Under the pieces are notes generated by a model. That model saw only the letters and a list, made by a program, of their open reading frames with translations. It had not been told where the DNA came from and searched no databases. The position numbers and the translations under genes are program-made. Of a stretch of 64,000 bases of DNA, positions 1 through 9,733 are shown in pieces. Numbering within the stretch: the stretch's first letter is position 1; the number at the start of each line of letters is the position of its first letter. This DNA comes from Duganella sp. 1411 (GTDB taxonomy: Bacteria; Pseudomonadota; Gammaproteobacteria; Burkholderiales; Burkholderiaceae_D), in NCBI RefSeq assembly GCF_017833525.1, contig NZ_JAFICD010000001.1, positions 186,001 to 250,000 on the forward strand. The letters are read 5' to 3'.

Positions 1-1251
1 CGCGCCGTCGATGAACTGCAAGTGGTGGTTGGTGTCGCTGCCCGCCGCCGCGCTGGACAACCCGGCCATCGCCACCGCCGGCGACAGCCAGCCGGCCAGC
101 GCCGAGGCGTCGCTTTGGCGCCGCATGGCGTCGAACAGGCGGCCGTAATGTTCGTCGAAGATGCGGTCGCCGTGGTGTTCGCCGCGTTGCAGGCTGATGC
201 CGGCCCAGTTGACCGGCAGGTCCTTGACGTCCTTGACGCCGTATTCGCGCAGCAGTTGCTGCTTGTCGCGATTGGCCTGTTCGGGGTCGTCGGGCATGCC
301 GAGCGCCGCATCGAGGCCGGCGCGGAACTGCTGCATGGTCGGCAGCGGCGCCGCCATTTGCGACAGTTCCACCGCCGCGCGCGGGACCACCAGCGTGGTC
401 GCCGCCCATAATCCGATCAGGATGGCCAGGCTGGCGCGCAGCGTCGGCGCGCGCGCCGAGACGGCGGCGATCAGCGCGGCCCAGGTGCACAAATAGATCA
501 AGTAGCCGACGCCGAACAACGCCATGCGCATTACGCCGTCGCTGAACGGACTGCGCGCCTCCAGCGTCCATTCCAGCACGCCGACGGCGACGCAGGCCGG
601 CAGCACCAGCACCATCGCCAGGCAAAGCAGCACGGCGCCGCGCGCCAGCGCCAGGGCGCCCAGCGGCGCGGCGTTGATGCGCAGCGCGGCGAGCGTGCCC
701 CGTTCGCGCTCCGCCGCGAACATGCCGAAGCCGAGGAAGATCATCGCCATCGGCGCCAGCACCTGCAGCACGAAGGCGGGATTCAGGCGGAACTGGCGGG
801 TGACGCCGGGTTCGTCGTTGGCGGGGCGGTACACCAGTTCATTTTGCTTGTGCGCCTCCAGCCACACGCTGGCGCCGACGTAGTGCTCGACGCCGGGGTC
901 GAGCGCGGCCAGCGCCGACAGCGGCTTGAACACGTAGACGCCGTAATGGGCCGCCGCGTGCGGGTATTTTTTGCCCTGCTGCGACCAGCGATGTTGCTCG
1001 GCCTGTTGCGCGACGGCGCGGCCATCGAGCGTGGCGCGCAGCTCCATCGACGACAACAGCGCCGCGCACGCGGCCAGCGCCAGGCCGACGCCAACCACCA
1101 GCCACACGCGCCAGTCGCGCCGTCGCTCGCGCCAGTCGGCCTGCCAGGCGCCGTGCAGCGCCCGCAGCCAGCCGCGCGGGCGGTGCCGGTCCAGCGCCTC
1201 AGGCGCGGCCGGCGAGGATGCCAAGGTAATTGCGTTCAAGTTCGCCTGCAT
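1..1251 (-). CDS. ABC-2 type permease, DUF3526 family (3' end outside window)
   Basis: Membrane subunit of an ABC exporter of the DUF3526 / multicopper-enzyme-maturation type; its substrate cannot be told from sequence. The frame is open on the minus strand to the window edge (417 codons). It has a basic N-terminus (RERRRDWRVW), a first hydrophobic helix near residues 50-65, a long extracytoplasmic loop with KYPHAAAHYGVYVFKPLSAL (typical of this family), then further membrane helices (LAPMAMIFLGFGMF followed by AERERGTLAALR, a typical ABC-2 motif). The start ATG at 1251 lies inside the upstream ATPase gene (53-nt overlap) and follows GGGAG at a good distance, implying translational coupling. 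It is the last visible gene of the cobW-led operon. Such exporters often have a second DUF3526 permease, which would lie beyond the window. Confidence 0.8.
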   Translation of the reverse strand, partial: MQANLNAITLASSPAAPEALDRHRPRGWLRALHGAWQADWRERRRDWRVWLVVGVGLALAACAALLSSMELRATLDGRAVAQQAEQHRWSQQGKKYPHAAAHYGVYVFKPLSALAALDPGVEHYVGASVWLEAHKQNELVYRPANDEPGVTRQFRLNPAFVLQVLAPMAMIFLGFGMFAAERERGTLAALRINAAPLGALALARGAVLLCLAMVLVLPACVAVGVLEWTLEARSPFSDGVMRMALFGVGYLIYLCTWAALIAAVSARAPTLRASLAILIGLWAATTLVVPRAAVELSQMAAPLPTMQQFRAGLDAALGMPDDPEQANRDKQQLLREYGVKDVKDLPVNWAGISLQRGEHHGDRIFDEHYGRLFDAMRRQSDASALAGWLSPAVAMAGLSSAAAGSDTNHHLQFIDGA

Positions 1252-1903
1252 TCAAATCTCCCAATTTCCATTCACCGGCCAGGCGGCCGCCCACCAGCAT
1301 GCCGCAACGGTCCGCCAGCTCCTGCGCCCGAAACAGGTCGTGCGTCGCCATCAGCACGGCGGCGCCATCGTCGGCCAGCGCCCGCACCAGCGCGCCGAAG
1401 GTCACGCTGGCTTCCGGATCGAGGCCGGAGGTCGGCTCGTCGAGCACCAGTACCTGCGCGCCCTTGGCCAGCGCCATCACGATCCCCACTTTTTGCCGCA
1501 TGCCCTTGGAATAGCCGGAGGCCAGCCGGTGCCACGCGTGTTCCGGCAGCCCGGCGCGGTCCAGCAGGGCCTCGATCTCGTCGCGCCGGGGCTTACCGCC
1601 CAACAGGCGCATGAAGAATTCGACGTTTTCGACACCGGTGAGGCGTTCGTACAGCGCCACGTTTTCCGCGATGTAGGCCGCATGCCGGATCGCCGCCTTC
1701 GCGGGCGGCAGCGTGGAGCCGGCCAGCCGGATGGTGCCGGCGTCGGCGTCCACAAACCCCAGCAGGCAGCCGATGGTGGTGGATTTGCCGGCGCCGTTGG
1801 GGCCGAGCAGCGCGTAGATCTCGCCTTCCTTGACTTGCAGGTCGAGCCCATCGACCACGGTCCTGCCTTCGTAGCTTTTGCTCAGTTTTTCAATGTGTAT
1901 CAT
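1199..1903 (-). CDS. ABC transporter ATP-binding protein
   Basis: ATPase subunit (234 aa) that energises the overlapping DUF3526 permease. Walker A is GPNGAGKST near residue 35, the signature is the degenerate YSKGMRQKVG near 132, Walker B is VLVLDEPTSGLDP near 150-162, and the H-loop is in MATHDL near 188. This is the single-domain CcmA/NodI type that pairs with ABC-2 permeases. The start MIHIEKLSK at 1903 was chosen because it begins the domain; upstream in-frame codons lie within the TonB receptor gene. It begins 19 nt after the receptor stop, so the two are probably co-transcribed. The function is well supported; the exported substrate is unknown. Confidence 0.92.
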   Translation of the reverse strand: MIHIEKLSKSYEGRTVVDGLDLQVKEGEIYALLGPNGAGKSTTIGCLLGFVDADAGTIRLAGSTLPPAKAAIRHAAYIAENVALYERLTGVENVEFFMRLLGGKPRRDEIEALLDRAGLPEHAWHRLASGYSKGMRQKVGIVMALAKGAQVLVLDEPTSGLDPEASVTFGALVRALADDGAAVLMATHDLFRAQELADRCGMLVGGRLAGEWKLGDLNAGELERNYLGILAGRA

Positions 1904-1922
1904 CCGTGCTCCCTGATTGGCC

Positions 1923-4235
1923 TTAGAAGGCGTAACGCATTTCCGCGAACAGCGTGCGCCCCGGATAGGGATGCATCTGATAGGCGTGATAGTTGGTGAC
2001 GTTGTCGATACCGACGGCCAGTTCGGTGCCGCCGGCAGGTTTGAACAGCAGCCGCGCATCCAGCTGGCTGACGCGCGAGATGGCGCCGTAGACGTCCGTG
2101 TTGTAGTCCGCGTTGTTGGTTTCGTTGAACTGCGCGCCGGAATAGCGGTAGGTCGCCGAGGCGCTCCACGTCGCGCCCGGGGCGTAGGTCAGCGTGGTTG
2201 CCGAGCGCACGCGCGGCACGCGGGTCCAGTTCTTGCCCACGGACGGTTGGTAATTGGCGTTTTCCAGTATCGTCGATTTGCTGAAGGCGATATTGGCGTC
2301 CGCGCTGAGCCCCGGCACGCCCAAGCGGTCGACTTGCGCCACCAGTTCCAGCCCGCGCGTGCGCACCCGGCCGACGTTTTGCACGTTGGTCACGTTGGGG
2401 AAGACGGTCAGATTGAGCTGGCTCCAAATGGCGTCGCGCACGTCGTCCTGGAACAGCGAGGCGCGCAGCGTGCCGAAGTCGTGCCGTTGTTCGCCCATCA
2501 GTTCGAGCGCGTTCGAGCGTTCCGGTTTCAGATTCGGATCGTTGACGACGATGGCGCTGCCGACGGCGGTTCCCTGGAACAGTTCCGCGACGGTGGCAAA
2601 GCGCGTGCCACGGCCGGCCGACAGCCGCAACGTGGTGTCGGCCGCCACGTCCCAGCCCAGCGAGAGTTTGGGCGACCAGGCCTGGTCGCTGCGGCGCGGG
2701 TAGTTCAGCGCGGTGCCCGGTGCGCGTTGCGCGCCGTTGGTGGCCTCCCACGATTCCGCGCGCAGGCCGAACGTGGCCTGCCAGCGCGGCGCGAAACGCC
2801 ACGCGTCCTGGCCGTAAAGCGCCACGATGCGCGTCTCGCCGCCGATGAACTGGGTCTCCGGGCCGTCGGCATCGCGCCAGTCGGCGCTGGCGCGCGTCGA
2901 TTGTTTGAGTTTGTAGTCGTCCGCGTGCAGGCCGACGGCCAGCGTGTGGGCGCCGCCGGTCCAGTCGCCGGCCGTGGGCGAGTAGGTGGTTTGCAGATCG
3001 ACGGAATTGAAGCCGCTGCCGTCCCGCACCACTGCGTTGCCGGCGCCGCGGGCGGCCGCGAACGGATCGGCGCTGCCGGCGTTGCGCTGCACGTCTTCCA
3101 TGATGCGGTAGGCGCTGGCCGACAGGCTGGCGTTCCAGCCGGCGCCGTTGCGGGTCTTGACGGTCACGCCGCTCTGGGCGTGGCGTTCGTCGCGCGTGTA
3201 AGGGGCGAAGGCAGCCACCGGCAGCACGAAGACATTGGCGCCGTCGGTGACGCGTCCGGACCAGACGGTGTTGCCGGCGGCGTCGCGCAGGAAGCTTTGA
3301 TTGCGGGTCACGCTCTCGTTGCTCCACCAGGCGATGAAGCCTTCCGCGCTGACGGTCCGATTGAAGTCGTAGCCGAAAGTGGCTTTGGCGGTGTTTTGTT
3401 TGGTGTGGTCGATGGCGCCGGCGTTGGCGCCGAAAATCGCCCGCGTGGTGCCGAACGGGCCGTTGTCGTAGCGGATGCCGGTGACCGGCGTCGCCGCTCC
3501 CGCGCCCGCGCCGGCCGGCGTGGCGAAGACGCCGGCGCCATTGGCGGTGGCGGTGTAGTAGCCCATTGGCTGACTGGTCGAGTCCTGATGGTTGACCATC
3601 AGCTTGTACCACAGGCCGGACGCCAGCCGGTCGCCGATCAGCGCCGAGCCCTGGTAGTTGCGGTAGTGGTCTTTGAGGCCGTACTGGTCGAAGGACTGGT
3701 CCTGCATCGCCATCCGCACCGAGCCTTCGAATTTGGTCGGGCGGCTGGTGGTGATGGCGATCGTGGTGCCGATCGAGTTGCCGGGATAGAGGGCGGAGAA
3801 GGGCCCATACAGAACCTCGACGCGGCTCATTTCCTCCGGCGCGATCATGTTCCAGCGCGGCGCGTCGAAGCGGCCGAGGAAGTTCGACAGCAGGTAGCCG
3901 TCCATCGTGACGAGCGCGCGCGGCGCCTGCGTGGTGGAGAAACTGCGCCCGCCGACCAGCGCGTTGCGGTCGCCGCTATAGCGCTTGCGGATGGTCATGC
4001 TGGGCATGTTGCGCAGCGCGTCCTCGGGATTGAAGATGTTTTGCTGCTGCCGCAGTTCCTCCTGGGTCTTGGTGACGCTGGTGACCGGCAGGTCGGGATC
4101 GAGGCTGGCGCGGGTGCTGTTGATGGTGACCGTTTGCATGGCCGCGTCGGCGTCGGTTTCGTCCGCGTTGGCATATGCGCACGCGGACAGGGCGAGCGAG
4201 ATCGCCGCGGCCAGCGGCCGTGTTGTTGTTTTCAT
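1923..4235 (-). CDS. TonB-dependent outer-membrane receptor
   Basis: A 770-aa outer-membrane active transporter that takes up a metal complex or other ligand using TonB energy. It has a signal peptide ending ACAYA, a plug domain (about residues 45-165, with NPEDALRNMPSM, LVTMDGY, RVEVLYGPFSALYPGNSIG) and a long beta-barrel ending in the aromatic residue of EMRYAF, as expected for BamA-dependent insertion. It starts 22 nt after the cobW-type GTPase gene and is followed 19 nt later by an ABC ATPase, so it sits in a four-gene operon behind two Zur-like palindromes. Context suggests zinc or zinc-complex uptake under Zur control; this is inference. It is not close in sequence to the second receptor at 7593-9686. 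Confidence 0.93.
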   Translation of the reverse strand: MKTTTRPLAAAISLALSACAYANADETDADAAMQTVTINSTRASLDPDLPVTSVTKTQEELRQQQNIFNPEDALRNMPSMTIRKRYSGDRNALVGGRSFSTTQAPRALVTMDGYLLSNFLGRFDAPRWNMIAPEEMSRVEVLYGPFSALYPGNSIGTTIAITTSRPTKFEGSVRMAMQDQSFDQYGLKDHYRNYQGSALIGDRLASGLWYKLMVNHQDSTSQPMGYYTATANGAGVFATPAGAGAGAATPVTGIRYDNGPFGTTRAIFGANAGAIDHTKQNTAKATFGYDFNRTVSAEGFIAWWSNESVTRNQSFLRDAAGNTVWSGRVTDGANVFVLPVAAFAPYTRDERHAQSGVTVKTRNGAGWNASLSASAYRIMEDVQRNAGSADPFAAARGAGNAVVRDGSGFNSVDLQTTYSPTAGDWTGGAHTLAVGLHADDYKLKQSTRASADWRDADGPETQFIGGETRIVALYGQDAWRFAPRWQATFGLRAESWEATNGAQRAPGTALNYPRRSDQAWSPKLSLGWDVAADTTLRLSAGRGTRFATVAELFQGTAVGSAIVVNDPNLKPERSNALELMGEQRHDFGTLRASLFQDDVRDAIWSQLNLTVFPNVTNVQNVGRVRTRGLELVAQVDRLGVPGLSADANIAFSKSTILENANYQPSVGKNWTRVPRVRSATTLTYAPGATWSASATYRYSGAQFNETNNADYNTDVYGAISRVSQLDARLLFKPAGGTELAVGIDNVTNYHAYQMHPYPGRTLFAEMRYAF

Positions 4236-4257
4236 TATGAGGGAGCGTAAAAAGGGA

Positions 4258-5526
<1,269 letters not shown>

Positions 5527-5574
5527 GTGGACAGCTCGCTGAAAAGGCGCGGACGCGCAGGGTTGTGCAGGATT

Positions 5575-5599
5575 GTTAATGCAATTGAGTTGCATAATA
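5575..5599. promoter_or_regulatory. Zur-like operator 1 (imperfect palindrome)
   Basis: Inverted repeat with arms GTTAATGCAA and TTGCATAATA around TTGAG. It lies 49 nt upstream of the cobW-type start, and its core (ATGCAA-N5-TTGCAT) is identical to the neighbouring operator 2. Assignment to Zur is inferred from position next to a zur gene and a cobW gene. Confidence 0.6.
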
Positions 5600-5612
5600 A
5601 ATCCGTTTGAAA

Positions 5613-5637
5613 GTTAATGCAACCCGGTTGCATTAAC
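5613..5637. promoter_or_regulatory. Zur-like operator 2 (perfect palindrome)
   Basis: Perfect 10-bp arms GTTAATGCAA and TTGCATTAAC around CCCGG, between the zur stop and the cobW-type gene. The two palindrome centres are 38 bp apart. They probably bind a Fur-family dimer each; which member is inference from the adjacent zur gene. Confidence 0.65.
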
Positions 5638-5652
5638 TATTTTCCCGTCGTT

Positions 5653-6084
5653 TTACTTTTTCGGTGCGCAGTGCGGGCAGGTGCCCTTGATGAGGAAGTC
5701 GATTTCCTGGCTCTGGAAGCCATCCGGCAGCTTGATTTTTTTCGGCAGCGCGACATCGGTGAAGCAGGTCACTTCTTCGCATTTGGTGCACTGGAAGTGC
5801 GCGTGTTCGTGCGAATGGTGGCCGGCGCCGGCGCTAAAGCGCCAGACCTGGTCGGCGCCGGCGATGCGGTGCACCAGCTCATTCTCGGTCAGCCATTCGA
5901 GCACGCGGTACAGCGTGACCGAATCGAGCGCCTCGCCGGACAGATGGTCCTGGATTTCGTGGTGGGTCAGCGACTTGTCCTGACCCAGCAAGAAGTCGAG
6001 CACAGTCACGCGCTGTCTGGTGACGCGCGCGCCGGTGGCGCGTATCAGCGTTTCTGCCTGGTCTGTGGTGGAGGTTTGCATCAT
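5653..6084 (-). CDS. zur: Fur-family transcriptional regulator, Zur type
   Basis: A 143-aa metal-sensing repressor. The N-terminal winged helix covers about residues 10-85 (TRQRVTVLDFLLG, then DSVTLYRVLEWLTENELVHRI). The dimerisation and metal domain carries HHSHEHAHFQC near 88-98 and a CxxC pair (CTKCEEV), with a second C-terminal pair CPHC, giving the usual structural zinc site. The C-terminal CxxC and linkage to a COG0523 GTPase and TonB receptor favour Zur over Fur. Start is at 6084; a second ATG directly follows (6081) and cannot be excluded. It is upstream of, and collinear with, the cobW-led operon, but the palindromes between them suggest that operon has its own promoter. Confidence 0.88.
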   Translation of the reverse strand: MMQTSTTDQAETLIRATGARVTRQRVTVLDFLLGQDKSLTHHEIQDHLSGEALDSVTLYRVLEWLTENELVHRIAGADQVWRFSAGAGHHSHEHAHFQCTKCEEVTCFTDVALPKKIKLPDGFQSQEIDFLIKGTCPHCAPKK

Positions 6085-6180
6085 GCCGCGATTTTACCAG
6101 TTCCGGCCGGGCGCCGCATATCCGGCCGGAGCGGTCAATCAAAGCTAACCACTGCCACCAACAATGGCTTACCTAAGAGA

Positions 6181-6214
6181 CACGTAGGGCGGATTAGCGA
6201 AGCGTAATCCGCCA
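6181..6214. repeat. GGCGGATTA/TAATCCGCC palindromic repeat, single copy
   Basis: Starts CACGTAGGGCGGATTAGCG and continues AAGCGTAATCCGCCA, an imperfect hairpin of interspersed-repeat type. Related copies lie at 26010, 31450 and 56637. It sits between hmp and zur. Confidence 0.85.
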
Positions 6215-6261
6215 CGCTCCGTCGGCGACGTGCTATCCCAGCACGATGGTAGCCAGCAATG

Positions 6262-7443
6262 TCAGGCCAGCGCCTCGGCCGGGCCGAAGAACTCGTAGTG
6301 GGTTTGCGCCGCCGGCACGCCCAGTTCCAGCAGATGCGATTTGACGGCCTTCATGAACGGCGTCGGCCCGAGGAAGTAGGCGTCGACGTCGCGCGTGGCC
6401 GGCAGCCATTCCGCCAGCTGCTGCCGATTCAGATAGCCGGTGGCATGCGGCTGGGGGCCGGCGTCGCTGGCGCTCTCGTAGCAGTAGAAGCGCCGCAGCT
6501 GCGGATGCTCTTGCGCCAGCGCGTCGACCTGGTCGCGGAAGGCGTGCACGCCGGCGTGACGGGCGGCGTGGATGAAATGGACGTCGCGGCCGGTGGACAG
6601 CGCCGTCGTCAGCATCGCCAGCGTCGGCGTGATGCCGACACCGCCGCTGATCAGCACCAGCGGCTTGTCGCCGTCCTTCAGCACGAAGTCGCCCGACGGC
6701 GGGAACAACTGGACGCTGTCGCCGACGCTGACCTGGTCGTGCAGGAAGTTCGACACCACGCCGCCCGCTTCGCGCTTGACGCTGATGCGGTAAGTGGCGC
6801 CGTTGCCGGCCGCCGACAACGAATACTGCCGGCGCGCCTCCTCACCGTTGATGGTGACGGCTATGCCGATGTACTGGCCCGGTTTGTGGGCGACGACGGC
6901 GCCGCCGTCGGCGGGACGCAGGACGAAGGAGGTGATCTCGTCGCTTTCGGCTTCTTTGGACACGACCTTGAATTCGCGCGCGCCCGTCCAACCGCCCGGC
7001 GCGCGGGCGTTTTCGTCGTAGACGCTTTGCTCGGCGTCGGCCAGGATGGCGGCCAACTGGCCGTAGGCGGCCGCCCAGGCGTCGATGACGGCGTCGGTCG
7101 CCACCTCGGCGCCGAGCACCTCGCGGATCGCCTTGAGCAGCGAGGCGCCCACCAGCGGATAGTGCTCGCGCTGGATCTGCAGCGACACGTGTTTGTTGAC
7201 GATGGTCGACACCAGCGGTCCCAATTGTTCCAGGCGTTCGATATTGCGCGCATACATCAGCACCGCGTTGGCCAGCGCGCGCTGCTGGTTGCCGTCCTGC
7301 TGGTTGGCCTGGTTGAACAGCGGCTTCACCTGCGGGAAGTCGCGGAACAGCGTCAGGTAGAAATGGCGGGTCAGCGCCTCGCCGCCTTGTTCCAGGATGG
7401 GGACGGTCGCGGTGATGATGGCTTTTTGTTCTGCGCTCAGCAT
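6262..7443 (-). CDS. hmp: Flavohaemoprotein (nitric oxide dioxygenase)
   Basis: A 393-aa cytoplasmic enzyme that oxidises NO to nitrate using O2 and NAD(P)H. It has an N-terminal globin domain (about 1-140, with proximal and distal region motifs FPQVKPLFNQ and KHVSLQIQREHYPLVG), an FAD domain (RQYSLSAA near residue 205, the flavin-binding RxYS motif) and an NAD domain (ISGGVGITPTLAML near 265). Length matches E. coli Hmp. The start at 7443 is preceded by GAGAG. It stands alone, divergent from the FecA-like receptor. NsrR-type control is usual for the family, but I could not see a convincing NsrR site in the 149-bp spacer. Confidence 0.96.
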   Translation of the reverse strand: MLSAEQKAIITATVPILEQGGEALTRHFYLTLFRDFPQVKPLFNQANQQDGNQQRALANAVLMYARNIERLEQLGPLVSTIVNKHVSLQIQREHYPLVGASLLKAIREVLGAEVATDAVIDAWAAAYGQLAAILADAEQSVYDENARAPGGWTGAREFKVVSKEAESDEITSFVLRPADGGAVVAHKPGQYIGIAVTINGEEARRQYSLSAAGNGATYRISVKREAGGVVSNFLHDQVSVGDSVQLFPPSGDFVLKDGDKPLVLISGGVGITPTLAMLTTALSTGRDVHFIHAARHAGVHAFRDQVDALAQEHPQLRRFYCYESASDAGPQPHATGYLNRQQLAEWLPATRDVDAYFLGPTPFMKAVKSHLLELGVPAAQTHYEFFGPAEALA

Positions 7444-7540
7444 GGTGGTCTCTCGTTGTTGGGAAGTGGTGATTTAAAGAAGTATAACGTATGAATGTTT
7501 AAAGCGGATGAGTCATTTTGTCCAACTCGCCGCTAGCCGA

Positions 7541-7561
7541 TGAGAATGAGAAGTGTTATCA
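7541..7561 (+). promoter_or_regulatory. Fur-box-like site upstream of the FecA-like receptor
   Basis: A 21-bp stretch beginning TGAGAATGAGAA and ending GTGTTATCA matches the classical Fur consensus (TGATAAT-GATTATC-type) at 15 of 21 positions by hand alignment. It lies 31 bp upstream of the chosen start codon, fitting iron-dependent repression of a siderophore or citrate receptor. Confidence 0.5.
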
Positions 7562-7592
7562 TCTTCGCCTTCGACGCCAACCTACCACGCTT

Positions 7593-9686
7593 ATGTCCGA
7601 TTTCGCCTTGTCCGCCGCGCGCCCTGGAGCGCATTTCCCCCTGACCGCGATGGCCGCGGCGATCGCGCTGCTGGCGGCGCCGGTCGCGCTGCACGCCCAG
7701 GAGGCCGCCGCGCCGATCGAATCGATCCAGGTCACCGGCAGCTGGCTCGGTTCGGGGCTGCAGAACAGCGTGAAAAACTTCCCCGGCGCGCGCACCGTGG
7801 TCGGCAAGGAGGAGATCGAGGATTCCGGCGCGCTCGACATCGGCGACGTGCTGCGCCGCATCCCTGGCGTGCAGGCGACGGATAATTCGGGCACGGCCGG
7901 CAGCGCCATTTCGCTCAACATCGGCGTGCGCGGGTTGACCGGACGCTACTCGCCGCGCTCGACCATCCTGCTCGACGGCATCCCGCTGGCGGTGGCGCCG
8001 TACGGCCAGCCGCAACTGTCGTTCGCGCCGGTGAGCCTGAACAACATCGAATCGATCGACGTCGTGCGCGGCGGCGGCGCGGTGCGCTACGGCCCGCAAA
8101 ACGTCGGCGGCATCATCAACTTCCGCAGCCGCGCGATTCCGGACGGCCCCGGTGTCAGCGGCGACGTCTCGGTGCGCTACAACGACTTCAGCGAGGTCGG
8201 CCACAGCCGCCAATACAGCGCCTTCGTCGGCGGCACGCTCGACAGCGGCCTCGGCGTCGCGCTGATGTATTCGGGCATGGACGGCTCCGGCTGGCGCGTG
8301 GGCAGCGACGAAAAGGTCAACGACGTCGCGCTCAAGTTCCGCTACAAGATCGACCCGCAAAGCGAGGTGTACGGCAAGCTGACGTACTTCGACGTCAACT
8401 CGCGCACTCCCGGCGGCCTGACGGTGGCGCAATACAACGCCAACCCGTTCCAGAACACGCGCCCGACCGACTTCTGGAATGGCGACCGCAAAGGCGGCGA
8501 CGTCGGCTACCTGAACACGTTGTCGGCCACGCAGGAGGTCGAAATCAAGGCGTACTACAACGAAAGCTTCCGCCAGAGCGCGCTGATCAACGTCGCCCGC
8601 ACGCAGCTGACCTACCAGCCGCGCAACTACCAGGTGCTGGGCATCGAACCGCGCTACACGCAGCGTTTCGCCGCGTCCGGCATGACGCACGACGTCACGG
8701 TCGGCTACCGCTTCCTGCGCGAGCGGGGCGACGACAACAACTACGTGCGCAACGTCGCCACCGGCGTCGACGGCGCCACCGCCACTTTCGACAACAGCAC
8801 CGACGCGCACGCGGTGTATGTCGACGACCGCATCGCGCTGGGGGCGTGGCGGGTCACGCCGGGCGTGCGCTACGAGCGCATCCGCTCGCAGCGGGATGAC
8901 ATCGCCGGCCACAACACCTTCGAATCGAACAACAACAAGGCGCTACCGTCGCTCAACGTCGCCTATCTGGTCAACCGGGCGCTGACGGTGTTCGCCAACT
9001 ACACGACCTCGTTCGGACCGGTGCAGAACACGCAATTGAACTCGCAGACGCCGTCCAATCCGCTCAAGCCCGAGCTGGCGAAGACGGCCGAAGTGGGCGC
9101 GCGCTGGAAGAGCGCGGCCGTCGGCGCCGAGGTCACCGCCTTCAAGCTCAAGTTCGACAACCAGATCATCCAGGTGCCGGGCATCACGCCGGCCACGTTC
9201 CAGAACATCGGCGCGACCAACCATGAGGGCATCGAAACGGCGGCCGACTACAGCTTCCGCGACGGCGCGCTGGCCGGCCTGAACGTCTACGCCAACTACA
9301 CGTACACCAAGGCGATCCAGGAATCGGGCGCGACGTCGGGGATGGATGTGCCGTTCTACTCGCGCAACACGGACACGGTGGGCGCGCGCTACCGGGTCGG
9401 CGCCTTCACGGCCAATATATCGAGCACCCACCAGGGCAAGCAATACTCGGACGCCGCCAACACGGTGGCCGAATCGGCCAACGGCGGCGTGGGAGAGATA
9501 CCGGGCTTCCGGCTCTGGAACGCGCAGCTGGGCTGGAAGCTCGCGGGCAAGCCGGGCTACGAGATCATGGCCGGCATCAACAATCTGTCGGACAAGCGCT
9601 ACTACACGCGCAACGTCGACGGCAACGCCGGCCGCATGGTCGGCGCCCCGCGCACCGCCTACCTGCAACTGCGCGCCACCTACTAA
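7593..9686 (+). CDS. TonB-dependent receptor, FecA/siderophore type
   Basis: A 697-aa outer-membrane receptor. A signal peptide is followed by cleavage near ALHAQE; the plug (about 45-175) contains IESIQVTGSWLG, DIGDVLRRIPGVQATDNSG, STILLDGIPLAVAPYGQPQL and SIDVVRGGGAVRYGPQNVGG, a pattern typical of Fe(III)-dicitrate (FecA-like) receptors; the barrel ends AYLQLRATY with a terminal aromatic residue. There is no extended N-terminal signalling domain, so it is unlikely to drive a FecIR cascade, and no such regulators are adjacent. The start MSDFALSAA at 7593 was preferred over an in-frame ATG 75 nt upstream because it directly precedes the signal peptide and leaves the Fur-like site upstream. 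The ligand is not certain. Confidence 0.92.
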   Translation: MSDFALSAARPGAHFPLTAMAAAIALLAAPVALHAQEAAAPIESIQVTGSWLGSGLQNSVKNFPGARTVVGKEEIEDSGALDIGDVLRRIPGVQATDNSGTAGSAISLNIGVRGLTGRYSPRSTILLDGIPLAVAPYGQPQLSFAPVSLNNIESIDVVRGGGAVRYGPQNVGGIINFRSRAIPDGPGVSGDVSVRYNDFSEVGHSRQYSAFVGGTLDSGLGVALMYSGMDGSGWRVGSDEKVNDVALKFRYKIDPQSEVYGKLTYFDVNSRTPGGLTVAQYNANPFQNTRPTDFWNGDRKGGDVGYLNTLSATQEVEIKAYYNESFRQSALINVARTQLTYQPRNYQVLGIEPRYTQRFAASGMTHDVTVGYRFLRERGDDNNYVRNVATGVDGATATFDNSTDAHAVYVDDRIALGAWRVTPGVRYERIRSQRDDIAGHNTFESNNNKALPSLNVAYLVNRALTVFANYTTSFGPVQNTQLNSQTPSNPLKPELAKTAEVGARWKSAAVGAEVTAFKLKFDNQIIQVPGITPATFQNIGATNHEGIETAADYSFRDGALAGLNVYANYTYTKAIQESGATSGMDVPFYSRNTDTVGARYRVGAFTANISSTHQGKQYSDAANTVAESANGGVGEIPGFRLWNAQLGWKLAGKPGYEIMAGINNLSDKRYYTRNVDGNAGRMVGAPRTAYLQLRATY

Positions 9687-9691
9687 AGCAA

Positions 9692-9723
9692 CTCCGGGGT
9701 CAGGTCCACCATTTCTACACGGC
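9692..9723. repeat. Left 32-bp inverted repeat flanking the RAYT gene
   Basis: Begins ACTCCGGGGTCAGGTCC and ends TTTCTACACGG. It is the exact reverse complement of 10686-10717. It starts 6 nt after the receptor stop codon. Confidence 0.9.
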
Positions 9724-9733
9724 CTCGGCGCTA

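Noticed and set aside
1917-4250. Long open frame of about 777 codons on the plus strand opposite the TonB receptor
   Set aside because: High-G+C shadow of the receptor gene: sequence is rich in Arg, Val, Ala and Gly, without domain motifs or a ribosome site. Similar long antisense frames (19051-21411, 26431-28305, 28355-30286, 32807-35062, 35338-37353) are rejected for the same reason.
7478-7500. AAGTATAACGTATGAATG in the hmp upstream region as an NsrR site
   Set aside because: Symmetry is weak and it does not fit the 11-1-11 NsrR pattern; not listed as a feature.
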